A stretch of DNA of 5,442 nt from Candidatus Fischerbacteria bacterium RBG_13_37_8 (GTDB taxonomy: Bacteria; Acidobacteriota; HRBIN11; MFGW01), in assembly GCA_001780385.1 (NCBI GenBank), contig MFGW01000193.1:8374-13815 (forward strand), in the 5' to 3' direction. The first letter of the stretch is position 1. The number at the start of each line of letters is the position of its first letter. The notes below the pieces were generated by a model. It was not told the origin of the DNA and did not search any database. It was given only the letters and a program-made list of their open reading frames with translations. The position numbers and the translations under genes are program-made. Shown piece after piece: positions 5,092 to 5,442 of this stretch.

Positions 5092-5442
5092 AATAATGTA
5101 TTTTCAGGATATATGATGTATTATTTTCCCTGATGTGATTGAGATATATGAATTTGTGTGGGGGTTTGTTGGGTTTATTGGGTTTGTCGAGATTTCAGAA
5201 GGAAGGTGTGCTGAGAAGCGTCACAAAATGATCAATGTAATATGATTAAAGCAATTATACAATGTAAATCAGATTTGCATAGCAGCAGTGGTTTTCACGG
5301 TAAAGAATACGGAGAATCTCTTTATATAAGTGATGCAGAAGGAAATCCGTGTAACACTGTATGCAAATAAGCCGTAAGATAATGACAGGTACATTGGTAT
5401 TTAATAGTGATCTGCATATAAGGGATGCGACTTCTGATAATA
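5092..5442 (+). other. Right-hand region without a convincing gene
   Basis: No long reading frame lies in these 351 bases on either strand. The region holds a 9-base tandem repeat (5162-5188), a weak AT-only inverted repeat just after the ATPase stop (5090-5097 with 5120-5127), and a distant 9-base inverted repeat ATTTGCATA/TATGCAAAT (5273-5281 and 5360-5368). Three short + strand frames exist: 5148-5231 (27 residues), 5242-5370 (42 residues) and 5382 to the window edge (MTGTLVFNSDLHIRDATSDN, open). None has a good ribosome-binding site. The last may be the start of a gene that continues outside. I see no intrinsic terminator for the ATPase gene. Confidence 0.4.
5162..5188. repeat. Three tandem copies of a 9-base unit
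   Basis: GGGTTTGTT, GGGTTTATT and GGGTTTGTC follow one another without gaps, with two extra G bases ahead of the first copy. It looks like a small slippage-generated minisatellite. There are only three G-runs, so a standard four-tract intramolecular G-quadruplex is not expected. Confidence 0.7.

Noticed and set aside
5157..5188. G-quadruplex
   Set aside because: Only three separate G-runs are present, fewer than the four needed for an intramolecular quadruplex.
5148..5231. 27-residue + strand frame covering the GGGTTT tandem repeat
   Set aside because: The Gly-Leu repeats follow from the 9-base DNA repeat, there is no good ribosome-binding site, and no known small-protein pattern is visible.
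5242..5370. 42-residue + strand frame in the right flank
   Set aside because: It has no Shine-Dalgarno, no recognisable motif and a length expected by chance. It is kept only as a remark in the description of the region.

Overview
The window is an AT-rich bacterial segment with four well-supported genes on the + strand and one on the - strand. Three intergenic gaps carry strong sigma70-type promoters (TTGACA, 17-base spacer, AT-rich -10). Two intergenic gaps carry palindromic repeats of the kind found in many uncultivated lineages. No taxonomic marker gene is present. The UpxY-like NusG paralogues, the GspE/PilB ATPase, the geranylgeranyl-reductase-type flavoprotein and the GTAGGGGCAGAC palindrome together suggest an uncultivated Gram-negative-type bacterium, for example of the Omnitrophota or Planctomycetota kind. 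This placement is a guess.

Layout. Positions 1-163 hold the end of whatever lies upstream, a near-perfect inverted repeat and a candidate promoter that overlaps it. Positions 164-550 (+) encode a NusG-like protein that has only the NGN (RNA-polymerase-binding) domain. It converges, 15 bases apart, on 566-1111 (-), a degenerate nucleotidyltransferase-fold protein. That protein has its own promoter and a Shine-Dalgarno sequence but no ATG, GTG or TTG in a sensible place, so an AUU start is proposed. Between this gene and 1349-2509 (+), a geranylgeranyl-reductase-family FAD oxidoreductase, lie two back-to-back divergent promoters, with a perfect 15-base palindrome at the expected + strand transcription start. 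Another strong promoter follows the oxidoreductase stop codon, then a leader of about 130 bases, then 2686-3228 (+), a full-length NGN+KOW NusG paralogue. After a 141-base gap filled mostly by a palindromic repeat comes 3370-5091 (+), a GspE/PilB-type assembly ATPase. The last 351 bases hold no convincing gene, only a 9-base tandem repeat and some loose repeats.

How it may work together. The full-length NusG paralogue sits between a promoter and the ATPase gene, as RfaH/UpxY/LoaP-type antiterminators often sit at the head of the operon they control. It may therefore control transcription of a type IV pilus or type II secretion operon that starts with the ATPase. The NGN-only paralogue about 2.1 kb upstream is clearly related to it and might compete for the same site on RNA polymerase, or it may be a decaying copy. 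These functional links are inference from gene order and domain content. The individual family assignments rest on motifs visible in the translations.
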